8,695 bases of DNA from Betaproteobacteria bacterium TMED156 (GTDB taxonomy: Bacteria; Pseudomonadota; Gammaproteobacteria; Burkholderiales; Burkholderiaceae_A). Made by a program: the position numbers and the translations under genes. The stretch lies in assembly GCA_002171155.1 (NCBI GenBank), contig NHHF01000121.1:4353-13047 (forward strand). Reading direction: 5' to 3'. The notes beneath the pieces were generated by a model that worked only from the letters and a program-made list of their open reading frames with translations, did not search any database and was not told the DNA's origin. Positions 1-7,602 of this stretch are shown in pieces; positions within the stretch are counted from its first letter, which is position 1; the number at the start of each line of letters is the position of its first letter.

Positions 1-3000
1 TTGCGCTAAGCTCTCCTGTTTCAGATTCTATGGGTTCAGACTCTTTATAATGCTTAAGGACGCGGTCATTCTTAACAGTCTCAGTAGCGTACAACGCAAA
101 CAATAGAGCAGCCATCTCAGGAGTGGTTGCAGAAGGCTCAATATAACTTTGCAAAGTTATAGCTCGATTTATTTCTTGGTTTAAGCGACTGCCATCAGTA
201 TCTGCGCTAGTTTTTTCAGCATATTCGTTTATAAGATTAATCATATCATCCCAGTGCTCTTCTTTCAAATCCAGCTGGCCTGTGTTAATAAAGTAGAATG
301 CAGCATTCCTAACACTTTCCGGGGTTGTGTAAAGTAAAGATGCATTGTAACGCGTCCTTAGAGCTGCAGCCTCAGCAGTTGATAAATCATCGACGCGTGA
401 AGAGAGCAGATTTTCTGGGTTTGATGATAATGCGTAGGGTTCTGAAAAGAGGTTAAGATCCTTAAATGCATCACCAATTCCAAACTCATACTGAACTCCT
501 AGGGCGGCCATGTCGGCAAACCAAAAATTGAATTCATCACTTACTCGTTGTAAATCAGCAATATGTTCTCTTATGGCTGGAACATAATAATTTTCAAGGT
601 AATCGTGTGCAGCTGATTCAGGAGATATTCTTACACGATCTGGGATAGTTGATCTATCCCATGGTCCCTCTACAAGATTATAAAAATATGGTTGTAAGTC
701 TCTTGCGATTTCAGCATTGGTTTTATCGTGTTGAAAAACTGTTTTGGCAGATGCGATACTTTCTTTACTTCCCCCGTAAGATGAAAAGCATATATTTCGG
801 TTACCAACCCAGAAAAAAGGCATTGATATTAATGAGTCATCCTTCCGTATTTTTTTGAGCCATGGAGACATAAATGAATCCACTAACGTGCGCTTTGATG
901 TCGATTCGGGGTCTGGAGTTGAAAGCTTTGATGAATAATTACCTTGTCGGGCCCGTTCATTGCGTCCGGAACCGCGGGCGTCAGGATAAAGATCAGTTAT
1001 CTCATGGAGGTCCCATGGTCGATACGGCCCTACGGCTTGATGACCACTGTTCGCGGAAAAGTAATTATTATTATTACTTCCCCGCATCAGCATGCTGAAC
1101 TCTGCTTTCCAATCTTTGCCGTTGTTGACAATGTCGTTAGCCCTGTGGGAGTCCCAGGATATGGGCCCATAATTCATTACAAAACTTGATTCCCGATGAG
1201 TAGGTAAAAATTGCTGATATTTATAAACGTGATCTGTACGCAAATTTGGACGGCTTGGATTCGAGGTGGACCGAGCTTCTTCAATTTTGATGTAATCTAT
1301 ACGCCTTTCATCTGTCCCCCATTTAGATGGGGTGACGCGTTGCGCCGCGTGTGGTCCGGTGTATCGTCTGCCGCCATATGACCCAAGTTCTAAATATCTT
1401 TCGTAAAGTGTATAATAATATGAACCTGGCTCTTCGTCTGTCCATTTTACAGATGGATGCGCAAAGCCAATTCTTCTTGCAAGCCGTTCGCAATTTTGTT
1501 TTAAATGCCTAATACTTTCAACTAGCGTACGTGCACGTTGAGTCATTGCCTCCTGTCTTGTTCTTATGGCATCAATCTGAGACATTTTGCCTTCGAGTTC
1601 CCTATTTAAGAATTCCATTCCGCCTTTGCGGGCCCACTTCATCTCACTGGCTAAATTAGAATAATATGTAAAAGAAGACATCTGATATAATGCTGATTCC
1701 AACTTCATTACAGTTAGCGCATCGTAATCGCTATCTCCTGCTTTTGGAGAATTAGGCATGTTTATCCTCATCGATGGAATAAAACTTGAAAGAGAAGAAA
1801 TATAAGAAGATCTTGCAGGTTCAAATATTGTACTTATCGCATCATTCATTTGATTTTTAAGGTAAGGAGGATAATCTGATATCATAGAAGATGGGTTACC
1901 CATTTCCAAGAAGCTGGGTGCCATTGATCCTAGATTTGAATTTGAAAAAGACTTAAGTTGGTTTGCTATATCGTCCCTGTTCTTCTTTGCAATCTCCAAA
2001 GCTTGGTTCAAATCTTCTTCTGATATATTTGGATCGCCTGCTAACAGCTGTCTTCTTATGTTGCTTAAAACATCTATTGGATCTTCACAATCTGCAGGCG
2101 CCAATTCAGGACTCTCTAGCGCTTGGCATAGATCTGGAGGTAAATAAGAGCCAAGAACTCCAAAGAAATTTGACAAATCTTCTGGGGTTTCTAGCTGTGC
2201 TTCAAGGCCGCGGTTCTGAGCTAATTTTATTACAGCTCTAGTAGTGGCACTATCTAAGCGCTCACCCCTTAGGAGCCTACAGAGTTCATCACCCGTCAAA
2301 ATCGCGACACTATCCTCAAAAAGGTTTTTAGCTTGTTCTGCATTTTCTGAAGTTATTCCTGTTAATAATAAAGCGTCTGCTAAAGCCTCGTTCCATAGTG
2401 GCCCAGCAGAAGAGCCGGCCGCGATGAAATCTCTTAACTGTTCTTCACAAAACGGTATTGCCAATTTGTCAATTAATAATTTCGCAGCTGTACATAACAG
2501 TCTATTTATGATTTGTTTAAAATTTTCAATTAAAAATTTATAAACTTCACCCATCCAGCCAATAATTGGAACTTTCGGTAAAGGAGGAAGTTTAAATGAG
2601 GGTAATTTAAAATTAAAGCCGGGTAATTTAATGCATTTAATATAATCACATAGCAGTGAAGCTAAATCAAGTTTATCAAAAAGTGCTTTATAAACATCTT
2701 CCCATTCGCACATTTCTCCCATCATAGCTAGAGCTTCGGATTCATTAAAAAAATCATTCTCAGGATTAGATGGATCCGAAGCTCTCATATTGTTAGCCGA
2801 AGTATTTACCCAGTCATTATAAGGGTCTGCGACTTGATCTTTTGCCCATTCCTTAATAGCCTCAAAAGATTTTTGCTCTTTTTCTGGTGTTATTTGTAAC
2901 CCTGATGTATACTTTCCTATATATGAAATACCTAAGGTTTTTTTAATATCTATCCCCAAATCTTTACAAGACCCTCTCGCATCCTCCATAAAAGATTTCA

Positions 3001-5776
3001 TTATTCCACCTTCGGGCAAATACCTTGTAGTCATATCAAAAATTCTACTAATATAATTTACAGTTCTTGGTCTCGTTAAATTTTTGTATGTGCTTTCTGG
3101 TGCTTTAAAATGCTTTAATTTTTCTGCATCATATGCATAACTTCTTACAGTTACGTTTGGTTTCTTTTCGGATGATTCTGTTTCTGATTCATCGTCGGTT
3201 TCTGGTGTTGCTAAGGATAAATATATGATACTTTTTCCTACCTTAGGTCCGACCTTAGCATCATTAATTGCTCGATCAAATTCAAAAGTGAAATCCATTT
3301 GGTCGCTTATATTATATTCAAATTCTTTTAAAGATGCCTCCAATTCTACCAAGAACTGGTTTAGATAACTAGCTTCCCTGTCTGCGTTAAAATTACTTCC
3401 GGGAGCAAACTTTATTCCACCTTTTTTAAGTTCTTTTCCTGCTTCCTTTATATCCTTAGTCATTATTTTTAACCTAGCTTTCAGGTCTCCTAGAGATATT
3501 TTTATTTTACCAGTTTGGTCTAATTCTTCTTCAGCAGGACTTGCGCCTTCTGGCATATTGTTGTTACCCACTTTAAAAGGGTCTTCATTTTTTATCAATG
3601 ACTCCATTTGAGCTGCGTCTGTATCCCACACTCCTAATGCTGATAGTACTGATGATTCTTCTCCCACTAGCTTTGCGAATACTTTTTCTGTGTAGCTCAT
3701 GCCTGAAACAACTCCTCCTCCAAAAGGATTAAATGCGTCGTCCAGACTAAAAGGACCTTGGTCTCCAAGGTCTATGCTCATGTTTTGATATTCATCTTGA
3801 TATTTTGCCTTTTTTGCCTCTTCTCTGAATTTTTTTACTATCTCGTTTCTGGTTCTTATCGCATGATTTTTATATTCCTGATATCTTCTTATATTTTCAT
3901 TCGTACTTGTATCCCCGCAATAATCTTCTGTAATTTCTTGTGAAGTTCTGGGTGTTTGTGTTTCAGCTGTTTCGTCAAAAATCTCGTCTGTTATGAGATC
4001 TAACTTTTCTTTATTTATATAAAATAAAGCTCTATATTTCTGATTTGGTCTTAAGGAAGGGGTCCTATACTCTACAAATTTTATTAAAGGTTCTGTGTAT
4101 CCAATTCCGTCTATTTCTCTCCAGTGTTGAGAAAATTTTTGATTTACTAAATTATTATTTTTTAGAGAAACAACCCAAAAAAGATTTTGCTGTTCGTCCG
4201 GTTCTGGCCAGACTGACAATTTTTCTTCTATTTCGTTTATTACTCTTTTATATAGAGTTTCTTCATCGTCTTGACTTTTACTGAAAGGTACTTCTTTTAC
4301 CTCTCCAGTCACCTCATAGTACAAATTTGGACGAATTTCATAATCATCGTCGAAAAGACCTGCGACAAATCGACCTGCCTGAGCAGACAATTCCCAGCGC
4401 TGAAGTCTGTTTTTAAATTGTTTTTCATTGAATTCTAGTCTTTGAAGAAGATCTGTGTAAGTATGATATTGTTCAAAAACCTCATCTGTAGAGAAACCGC
4501 CTTTTGAATTTTTTAATTCCTGAGGGAATGGATAATATCCAACATGATCTGGTATTGGCTGTTGTGACCCTCCAAAAAACACAACCTGCACCTGGTCCTT
4601 TTGATTGTTCTGTTCAGGCTCTGAAGGGCGTGCGTTGCGGTTAAGATACCATGTTTCTGGTTTTCTGTAATGCTTAAAGACTTTTTCTAATGCCTGTTGC
4701 TCCAGGCTGCGTATTATATCGTCCTCCGATGAAGGTAACATTCCTGATTTTAATTCATATTCAGTTTCTAGAAAGAACCCTATCCTCTCTTCATCAATTT
4801 CAAATGGAGAGGGATCAGTAAACGGGTCAGGATAGTACATTCTTTTTAAATTTTCTATTCTTTCCTCTGAAGTGGCAGCATACTTTGTATCCTCCTCTTC
4901 GGTTAAATCTTGAAGTAACCCTTCAATAACTTGAATAGTTGCAGAATATAAGAGACTTTGGGCTTCTTCTGGATTTTTTGTTTTAAACTCTACTACTCCA
5001 AATAATTTATCTTTTCCTTTTAGTTTGGTCCAGTTACTGTCACTTGATACATATTGGAGGTATGTATCAAGTTTTTCCTGGTTATTTTTATCGAGGCCGC
5101 CGGCTACACAAATACCTTGATTTACCATATCTTGATAAGTTTGACCAAAAGAGCTGTTTTGTAAATCGTTGTGGAGAGCTATGTGAATAATATCATAAAC
5201 TGTGTCGAGTACAACACTAAAGTGAGCATATCCGGTATTAGAAATTCTAGTATGCGGTAGCCAGCCATGAAGTACAGCTAGTGTTGCTTCTCCTAGCAAT
5301 CCTAACTCAGAGTCAAATAAAATCACTGAAGATTCTATTTGTTGTAGTAGTGCTCTGCTGTATTCTTCCGGTATATTTCCTTCTGTAGATTTAAATGAAA
5401 CATCTGTTGATACCTGCCCCAACAAATCTTTTATTGCGAACTTCTCTATTAAATACAAAACAATTAAAAACTGATTTTGTATTTGAAAGTTAACCAATGC
5501 ATTCTTCATCTTAGAGTCGTATGTTGAAGCCTGTGTTAAGGAAATTCCAAGACCCGTTGTGCAATCAAACCAGTTTTGCTTATCCATAGGCTGAACTGTT
5601 CCTATAGGAGCTGCCCCGTTAGTATTCTGTTGTTGTTGTTCTTTGGATTTTATTAAACCAAGCGCTGCCTTAACAGCCAGAATATCTCTGCCTACTTCAT
5701 TTGGTCGTCGCGGTCCAAAAGAAATTTTCTTATTGTTATGATTAATTTCTAATCTAAAAGGTGTATCAAAAGCCAT
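1..5776 (-). CDS. Giant probable virion structural protein, C-terminus cut off by window edge
   Basis: An uninterrupted frame of 1,925 codons runs from ATG at 5776 off the left edge; reading every codon showed no stop or frameshift. The start follows AGGA with a 9-nt spacer and a TATAAATA late-promoter word. Residues 22-105 resemble a peptidoglycan-binding type 1 domain: a helix DILAVKAAL (31-39), then GLG, LTQA, YDSKMKNALVNFQ (86-98), interrupted by a Gln/Asn-rich loop (47-54). An acidic linker lies at 855-876. Residues 1050-1070 form a Lys-Leu-Pro repeat before an amphipathic, hydrophobic stretch (IIGWMGEVYKFLIENF). Residues 1389-1436 are predicted by eye to be coiled coil. Residues about 1426-1626 are rich in Arg, Tyr, Gly and Trp and are encoded by G+C-richer DNA. 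No signal peptide is apparent. The gene follows two probable baseplate genes, so I infer a large tail or baseplate component. It could also be a fusion of proteins that are separate elsewhere. The open frame is certain; the function is not. Confidence 0.85.
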   Translation of the reverse strand, partial: MAFDTPFRLEINHNNKKISFGPRRPNEVGRDILAVKAALGLIKSKEQQQQNTNGAAPIGTVQPMDKQNWFDCTTGLGISLTQASTYDSKMKNALVNFQIQNQFLIVLYLIEKFAIKDLLGQVSTDVSFKSTEGNIPEEYSRALLQQIESSVILFDSELGLLGEATLAVLHGWLPHTRISNTGYAHFSVVLDTVYDIIHIALHNDLQNSSFGQTYQDMVNQGICVAGGLDKNNQEKLDTYLQYVSSDSNWTKLKGKDKLFGVVEFKTKNPEEAQSLLYSATIQVIEGLLQDLTEEEDTKYAATSEERIENLKRMYYPDPFTDPSPFEIDEERIGFFLETEYELKSGMLPSSEDDIIRSLEQQALEKVFKHYRKPETWYLNRNARPSEPEQNNQKDQVQVVFFGGSQQPIPDHVGYYPFPQELKNSKGGFSTDEVFEQYHTYTDLLQRLEFNEKQFKNRLQRWELSAQAGRFVAGLFDDDYEIRPNLYYEVTGEVKEVPFSKSQDDEETLYKRVINEIEEKLSVWPEPDEQQNLFWVVSLKNNNLVNQKFSQHWREIDGIGYTEPLIKFVEYRTPSLRPNQKYRALFYINKEKLDLITDEIFDETAETQTPRTSQEITEDYCGDTSTNENIRRYQEYKNHAIRTRNEIVKKFREEAKKAKYQDEYQNMSIDLGDQGPFSLDDAFNPFGGGVVSGMSYTEKVFAKLVGEESSVLSALGVWDTDAAQMESLIKNEDPFKVGNNNMPEGASPAEEELDQTGKIKISLGDLKARLKIMTKDIKEAGKELKKGGIKFAPGSNFNADREASYLNQFLVELEASLKEFEYNISDQMDFTFEFDRAINDAKVGPKVGKSIIYLSLATPETDDESETESSEKKPNVTVRSYAYDAEKLKHFKAPESTYKNLTRPRTVNYISRIFDMTTRYLPEGGIMKSFMEDARGSCKDLGIDIKKTLGISYIGKYTSGLQITPEKEQKSFEAIKEWAKDQVADPYNDWVNTSANNMRASDPSNPENDFFNESEALAMMGEMCEWEDVYKALFDKLDLASLLCDYIKCIKLPGFNFKLPSFKLPPLPKVPIIGWMGEVYKFLIENFKQIINRLLCTAAKLLIDKLAIPFCEEQLRDFIAAGSSAGPLWNEALADALLLTGITSENAEQAKNLFEDSVAILTGDELCRLLRGERLDSATTRAVIKLAQNRGLEAQLETPEDLSNFFGVLGSYLPPDLCQALESPELAPADCEDPIDVLSNIRRQLLAGDPNISEEDLNQALEIAKKNRDDIANQLKSFSNSNLGSMAPSFLEMGNPSSMISDYPPYLKNQMNDAISTIFEPARSSYISSLSSFIPSMRINMPNSPKAGDSDYDALTVMKLESALYQMSSFTYYSNLASEMKWARKGGMEFLNRELEGKMSQIDAIRTRQEAMTQRARTLVESIRHLKQNCERLARRIGFAHPSVKWTDEEPGSYYYTLYERYLELGSYGGRRYTGPHAAQRVTPSKWGTDERRIDYIKIEEARSTSNPSRPNLRTDHVYKYQQFLPTHRESSFVMNYGPISWDSHRANDIVNNGKDWKAEFSMLMRGSNNNNYFSANSGHQAVGPYRPWDLHEITDLYPDARGSGRNERARQGNYSSKLSTPDPESTSKRTLVDSFMSPWLKKIRKDDSLISMPFFWVGNRNICFSSYGGSKESIASAKTVFQHDKTNAEIARDLQPYFYNLVEGPWDRSTIPDRVRISPESAAHDYLENYYVPAIREHIADLQRVSDEFNFWFADMAALGVQYEFGIGDAFKDLNLFSEPYALSSNPENLLSSRVDDLSTAEAAALRTRYNASLLYTTPESVRNAAFYFINTGQLDLKEEHWDDMINLINEYAEKTSADTDGSRLNQEINRAITLQSYIEPSATTPEMAALLFALYATETVKNDRVLKHYKESEPIESETGELSA
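5043..5071 (+). other. Perfect 11-bp inverted repeat followed by T5, antisense to the giant gene
   Basis: The arms CTTGATACATA (5043-5053) and TATGTATCAAG (5061-5071) pair perfectly around a 7-base loop, and five T bases follow on the plus strand (5072-5076). The shape is that of an intrinsic terminator for plus-strand transcription, though the stem is A/T-rich and so weak. It lies within the coding sequence around residues 236-245, where the codons encode LDTYLQYVSS. It could stop antisense transcripts, fold in the mRNA, or be a protein-binding palindrome. Confidence 0.4.
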
Positions 5777-5785
5777 TATATTTTT

Positions 5786-5789
5786 TCCT
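5786..5789 (-). promoter_or_regulatory. Ribosome binding site overlapping a stop codon
   Basis: AGGA lies 9 bases before the ATG of the giant gene and overlaps the TAG stop (5790-5788) of the preceding gene, so that TAGGA serves both. This fixes the ATG at 5776 as the likely start and suggests termination of one gene and initiation of the next take place at the same spot. Confidence 0.65.
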
Positions 5790-6963
5790 ATGACACAGTT
5801 ACGTGTCTACTATTTATATACCTGTATCCAGATCTTTCTAAATAATTCATTCGTATAGCTGGAATGTTTGCATATACTGACGAGAAAGCACTTACCATTG
5901 TTCTAATATTCGATATTGTAGATATTACATTTTGTATTTGACTTATTGGGTCTTGCGTTGTTAACCCCACTGCTGTCCCATGGACGTGGTTAGAAAAAAC
6001 CCCATTAATCTTATTTTGCTCTATTAAGAAGTTGTTTATTTGCTCAAAAGAATCTTTCATAACATCACACATTTGTCCCAAACATTCCACTAAATTATCG
6101 CCTCGTGGAATTGGTTGCTGTGTTAACTTCTGTTGTAAATTCATTTTATTTAAGCCATATGTATTTTTCCCAGTATTTAAATCAAAATCTCTCAAATAAG
6201 AGTTTGCTTTTACTAAAGTTTTTTTACCATCTTCCTCGTCACCGTCATCTAATTGACCGTTTCCAACTATTAGGTGTATTTTTGGATTATCTAATATTGT
6301 TGCCCCACAAGAATCAATTTTATCACCAGCAGGAGAAGGATCTCCTCCGGCGATGATACAAACATCTCGCCTTGAATGCATTCTTAATCGATCTGCTTTT
6401 AATATTATACCAGAACTAGGGCCTTGATTAGCATCCATAAGGCCTGGTTTTTTTAGTTTAAAATATTTGTCCAAGTCGCACATTTGAGATATGTAAATCC
6501 GTGCAGCGTCCATAATAACACCATCATGCCTAGTACGACCATCAGATAAATCAATTCCTTCTCCGGCGATCTTTTTTGATTGTGCAGTAGTATATAAGGG
6601 CACCATCTCTGAAGGGCCGCCCGGTATTTCTACTGGATATGGTGCTCCTCTACCTACGACGATATCAATTGCGCCGGCACCCTGGAAAGAAGCAAATCCT
6701 GAATCCTTACTATATGTTGAATCGTTAAAAGGCCTCTCTTTGTATGGTGCATAGCCAGGATCCTGAGGCCATCGGTCTCGGCCGATTACAATTTGTGCAT
6801 TAGTGTTTGTGAGAGCAGTAAGGACGTTGTCTATATCTGGCCTGCTAGAATATTCTGGCACTGGCTCATTGAAAAGAGTCAAGCCGCCCCTTGTCGTGGA
6901 ACCCCCACCGTAAGGGCCCTCTGACGGTAAATAATTTTTTTTTGAATATTTTGTAAATGCCAT
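5788..6963 (-). CDS. Probable virion/baseplate protein with spike-like C-terminal half
   Basis: This is a 391-residue protein starting at ATG 6963, preceded by GGAG with a 6-nt spacer. The N-terminus (1-80) is rich in Gly, Pro and Tyr. The middle carries MDAARIYISQ (151-160) and KADRLRMHSRRDVCIIAG (189-206), a pattern of short beta strands seen in phage spike and Vgr-type proteins, where repeated strands of the form 'aDrIri.sRkdI.I.aG' build a beta structure. An acidic turn follows (DDGDEEDG, 239-246). Residues 285-330 contain IPRGDN, a helical stretch and then NHVHGTA (325-331), with GLTTQDP shortly after; a His-x-His near the end followed by a Thr/Pro segment is common in baseplate spike proteins, where the histidines may bind metal. 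A second helical stretch (340-365) completes the chain. I infer a baseplate or tail-tip component; this rests on motif likeness only. Its last codons contain the promoter word and its TAG stop overlaps the ribosome site of the giant gene 11 bases downstream. Confidence 0.8.
   Translation of the reverse strand: MAFTKYSKKNYLPSEGPYGGGSTTRGGLTLFNEPVPEYSSRPDIDNVLTALTNTNAQIVIGRDRWPQDPGYAPYKERPFNDSTYSKDSGFASFQGAGAIDIVVGRGAPYPVEIPGGPSEMVPLYTTAQSKKIAGEGIDLSDGRTRHDGVIMDAARIYISQMCDLDKYFKLKKPGLMDANQGPSSGIILKADRLRMHSRRDVCIIAGGDPSPAGDKIDSCGATILDNPKIHLIVGNGQLDDGDEEDGKKTLVKANSYLRDFDLNTGKNTYGLNKMNLQQKLTQQPIPRGDNLVECLGQMCDVMKDSFEQINNFLIEQNKINGVFSNHVHGTAVGLTTQDPISQIQNVISTISNIRTMVSAFSSVYANIPAIRMNYLERSGYRYINSRHVTVS
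5811..5818 (-). promoter_or_regulatory. Putative T4-type late promoter for the giant gene
   Basis: The minus strand reads TATAAATA exactly, the -10 consensus of T4-group late promoters recognised by gp55-containing polymerase. Its downstream end is 34 bases before the ATG at 5776, which would give a leader of about 25-30 bases including the AGGA ribosome site. It lies inside the final codons of the preceding gene. The same word occurs at two sites inside the giant gene, so sequence alone is weak; placement plus a gp55 homologue in the window raises its likelihood. Confidence 0.55.
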
Positions 6964-6969
6964 TTTCTA

Positions 6970-6973
6970 CTCC
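6970..6973 (-). promoter_or_regulatory. Ribosome binding site of the 391-residue virion protein gene
   Basis: GGAG sits 6 bases before ATG 6963, the clearest Shine-Dalgarno site in the window. Another ATG (6975-6973) overlaps it but is followed one codon later by an in-frame TAG, so it is not a usable start. Confidence 0.7.
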
Positions 6974-6974
6974 A

Positions 6975-6989
6975 TTATTATTTTTATTA
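6975..6989 (-). repeat. A/T-rich 15-base word, copy 1 (intergenic)
   Basis: The minus strand reads TAATAAAAATAATAA, identical to 7922-7936. It begins 12 bases before ATG 6963. Overlapping it on the upstream side is TATAATAA (6985-6992), a weak match to the late promoter word. It could be a promoter-associated or unstructured leader element, or coincidence in A/T-rich spacer DNA. Confidence 0.4.
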
Positions 6990-6997
6990 TAAATCTA

Positions 6998-7588
6998 TCA
7001 ACTATTATCCAGAACTCTAATAAATGATCCAATTGCTTCGGTTGCGAAGCCAGAAGAAGACAAACTTTCAACCTCTACAGCTCTACCCTGATAAGTTCCA
7101 GAAATAGCATCCATGGCTTTATAGAATCTGGGATAGTAGGTTATTTTGCGAAACTCTACTTTAGCTTCTTTTGAAATTGTTTCAAATCTAGAAGAATTTT
7201 TTCCTTCTTTTTTTAACTTAAAGTATTCATTTATTTTTGCAAAGTCTGGTGATGGCAACATTCCTGTTAATTCCGGTATGTGCACATAAGCCTCTAGAAC
7301 ATTTTTTCTTTTCGAGGTTTTTTGTCCCAGATCTGTTACATGTTTGAACAATGTTGTCATATTTTCATATTTTGATTTAAATTGTTGCATAGTCATCATA
7401 CGGGTCCAAAGACAAATTCCCACAAGGCTCTTTGGAGAAATGCCCAAAGCTTTGTCTTCTTTAATTCTTTTTAAGTAGCTTTTTAATGTCTGATATGGTG
7501 ATTTGTTATATCTTTGGTTTACAATATCATCTATTATTCTGTTTTTTACATCTATGTTTTGAGGTGTGTAAATATTGTCTTCTGTCAT
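6998..7588 (-). CDS. Conserved-looking phage protein, possible OB-fold baseplate protein
   Basis: This is a 196-residue protein starting at ATG 7588 and ending in TGA. The first 95 residues look helical and basic (for example KSYLKRIKEDKALG, 37-50). The second half switches character: AYVHIPELTGMLPSPDF (100-116) resembles the 'vRIPElhg.LP.P' strand of OB-fold proteins in phage baseplates and spikes. GTYQGRAVEVESL (164-176) and GSFIRVLDN (187-195) would fit later strands of such a barrel ('G..V.V.f', 'G.yirvl'). I infer a helical N-terminus joined to an OB-like domain that could sit at the tail tip with the next gene's product. No catalytic residues are evident. There is no clear Shine-Dalgarno site: the 14-base gap to the upstream gene is A/T-rich, so translation may be coupled to the upstream gene. 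The coding call is firm; the function is tentative. Confidence 0.75.
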   Translation of the reverse strand: MTEDNIYTPQNIDVKNRIIDDIVNQRYNKSPYQTLKSYLKRIKEDKALGISPKSLVGICLWTRMMTMQQFKSKYENMTTLFKHVTDLGQKTSKRKNVLEAYVHIPELTGMLPSPDFAKINEYFKLKKEGKNSSRFETISKEAKVEFRKITYYPRFYKAMDAISGTYQGRAVEVESLSSSGFATEAIGSFIRVLDNS

Positions 7589-7602
7589 TTTTTTAAATTT
7601 TT

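Noticed and set aside
1218..1225. Third minus-strand TATAAATA word
   Set aside because: It is also internal to the giant gene, with no downstream gene start to serve within the window.
3754..3772. Perfect 8-bp inverted repeat with a 3-base loop
   Set aside because: A stem this short is expected about once by chance in this length, and the bases are accounted for by coding of a Gly/Asp/Gln stretch; no T run follows on either strand.
4012..4019. Second minus-strand TATAAATA word
   Set aside because: It lies deep inside the giant gene with no start codon positioned to use it; one or so such words is expected by chance in DNA this rich in A and T.
649..4284. Several plus-strand open frames of 61-99 codons
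   Set aside because: All lie antisense to the unbroken giant minus-strand frame, lack ribosome sites and have low-complexity or hydrophobic translations typical of antisense shadows.
1..5776. Tape measure protein as the identity of the giant gene
   Set aside because: The length would fit, but the chain lacks the long continuous coiled coil and the hydrophobic membrane segments typical of tape measures, and contains only one short coiled region.
6105..6356. Plus-strand frame of 83 codons
   Set aside because: It is antisense to the well-supported 391-residue protein gene, with no ribosome site and no recognisable domain.
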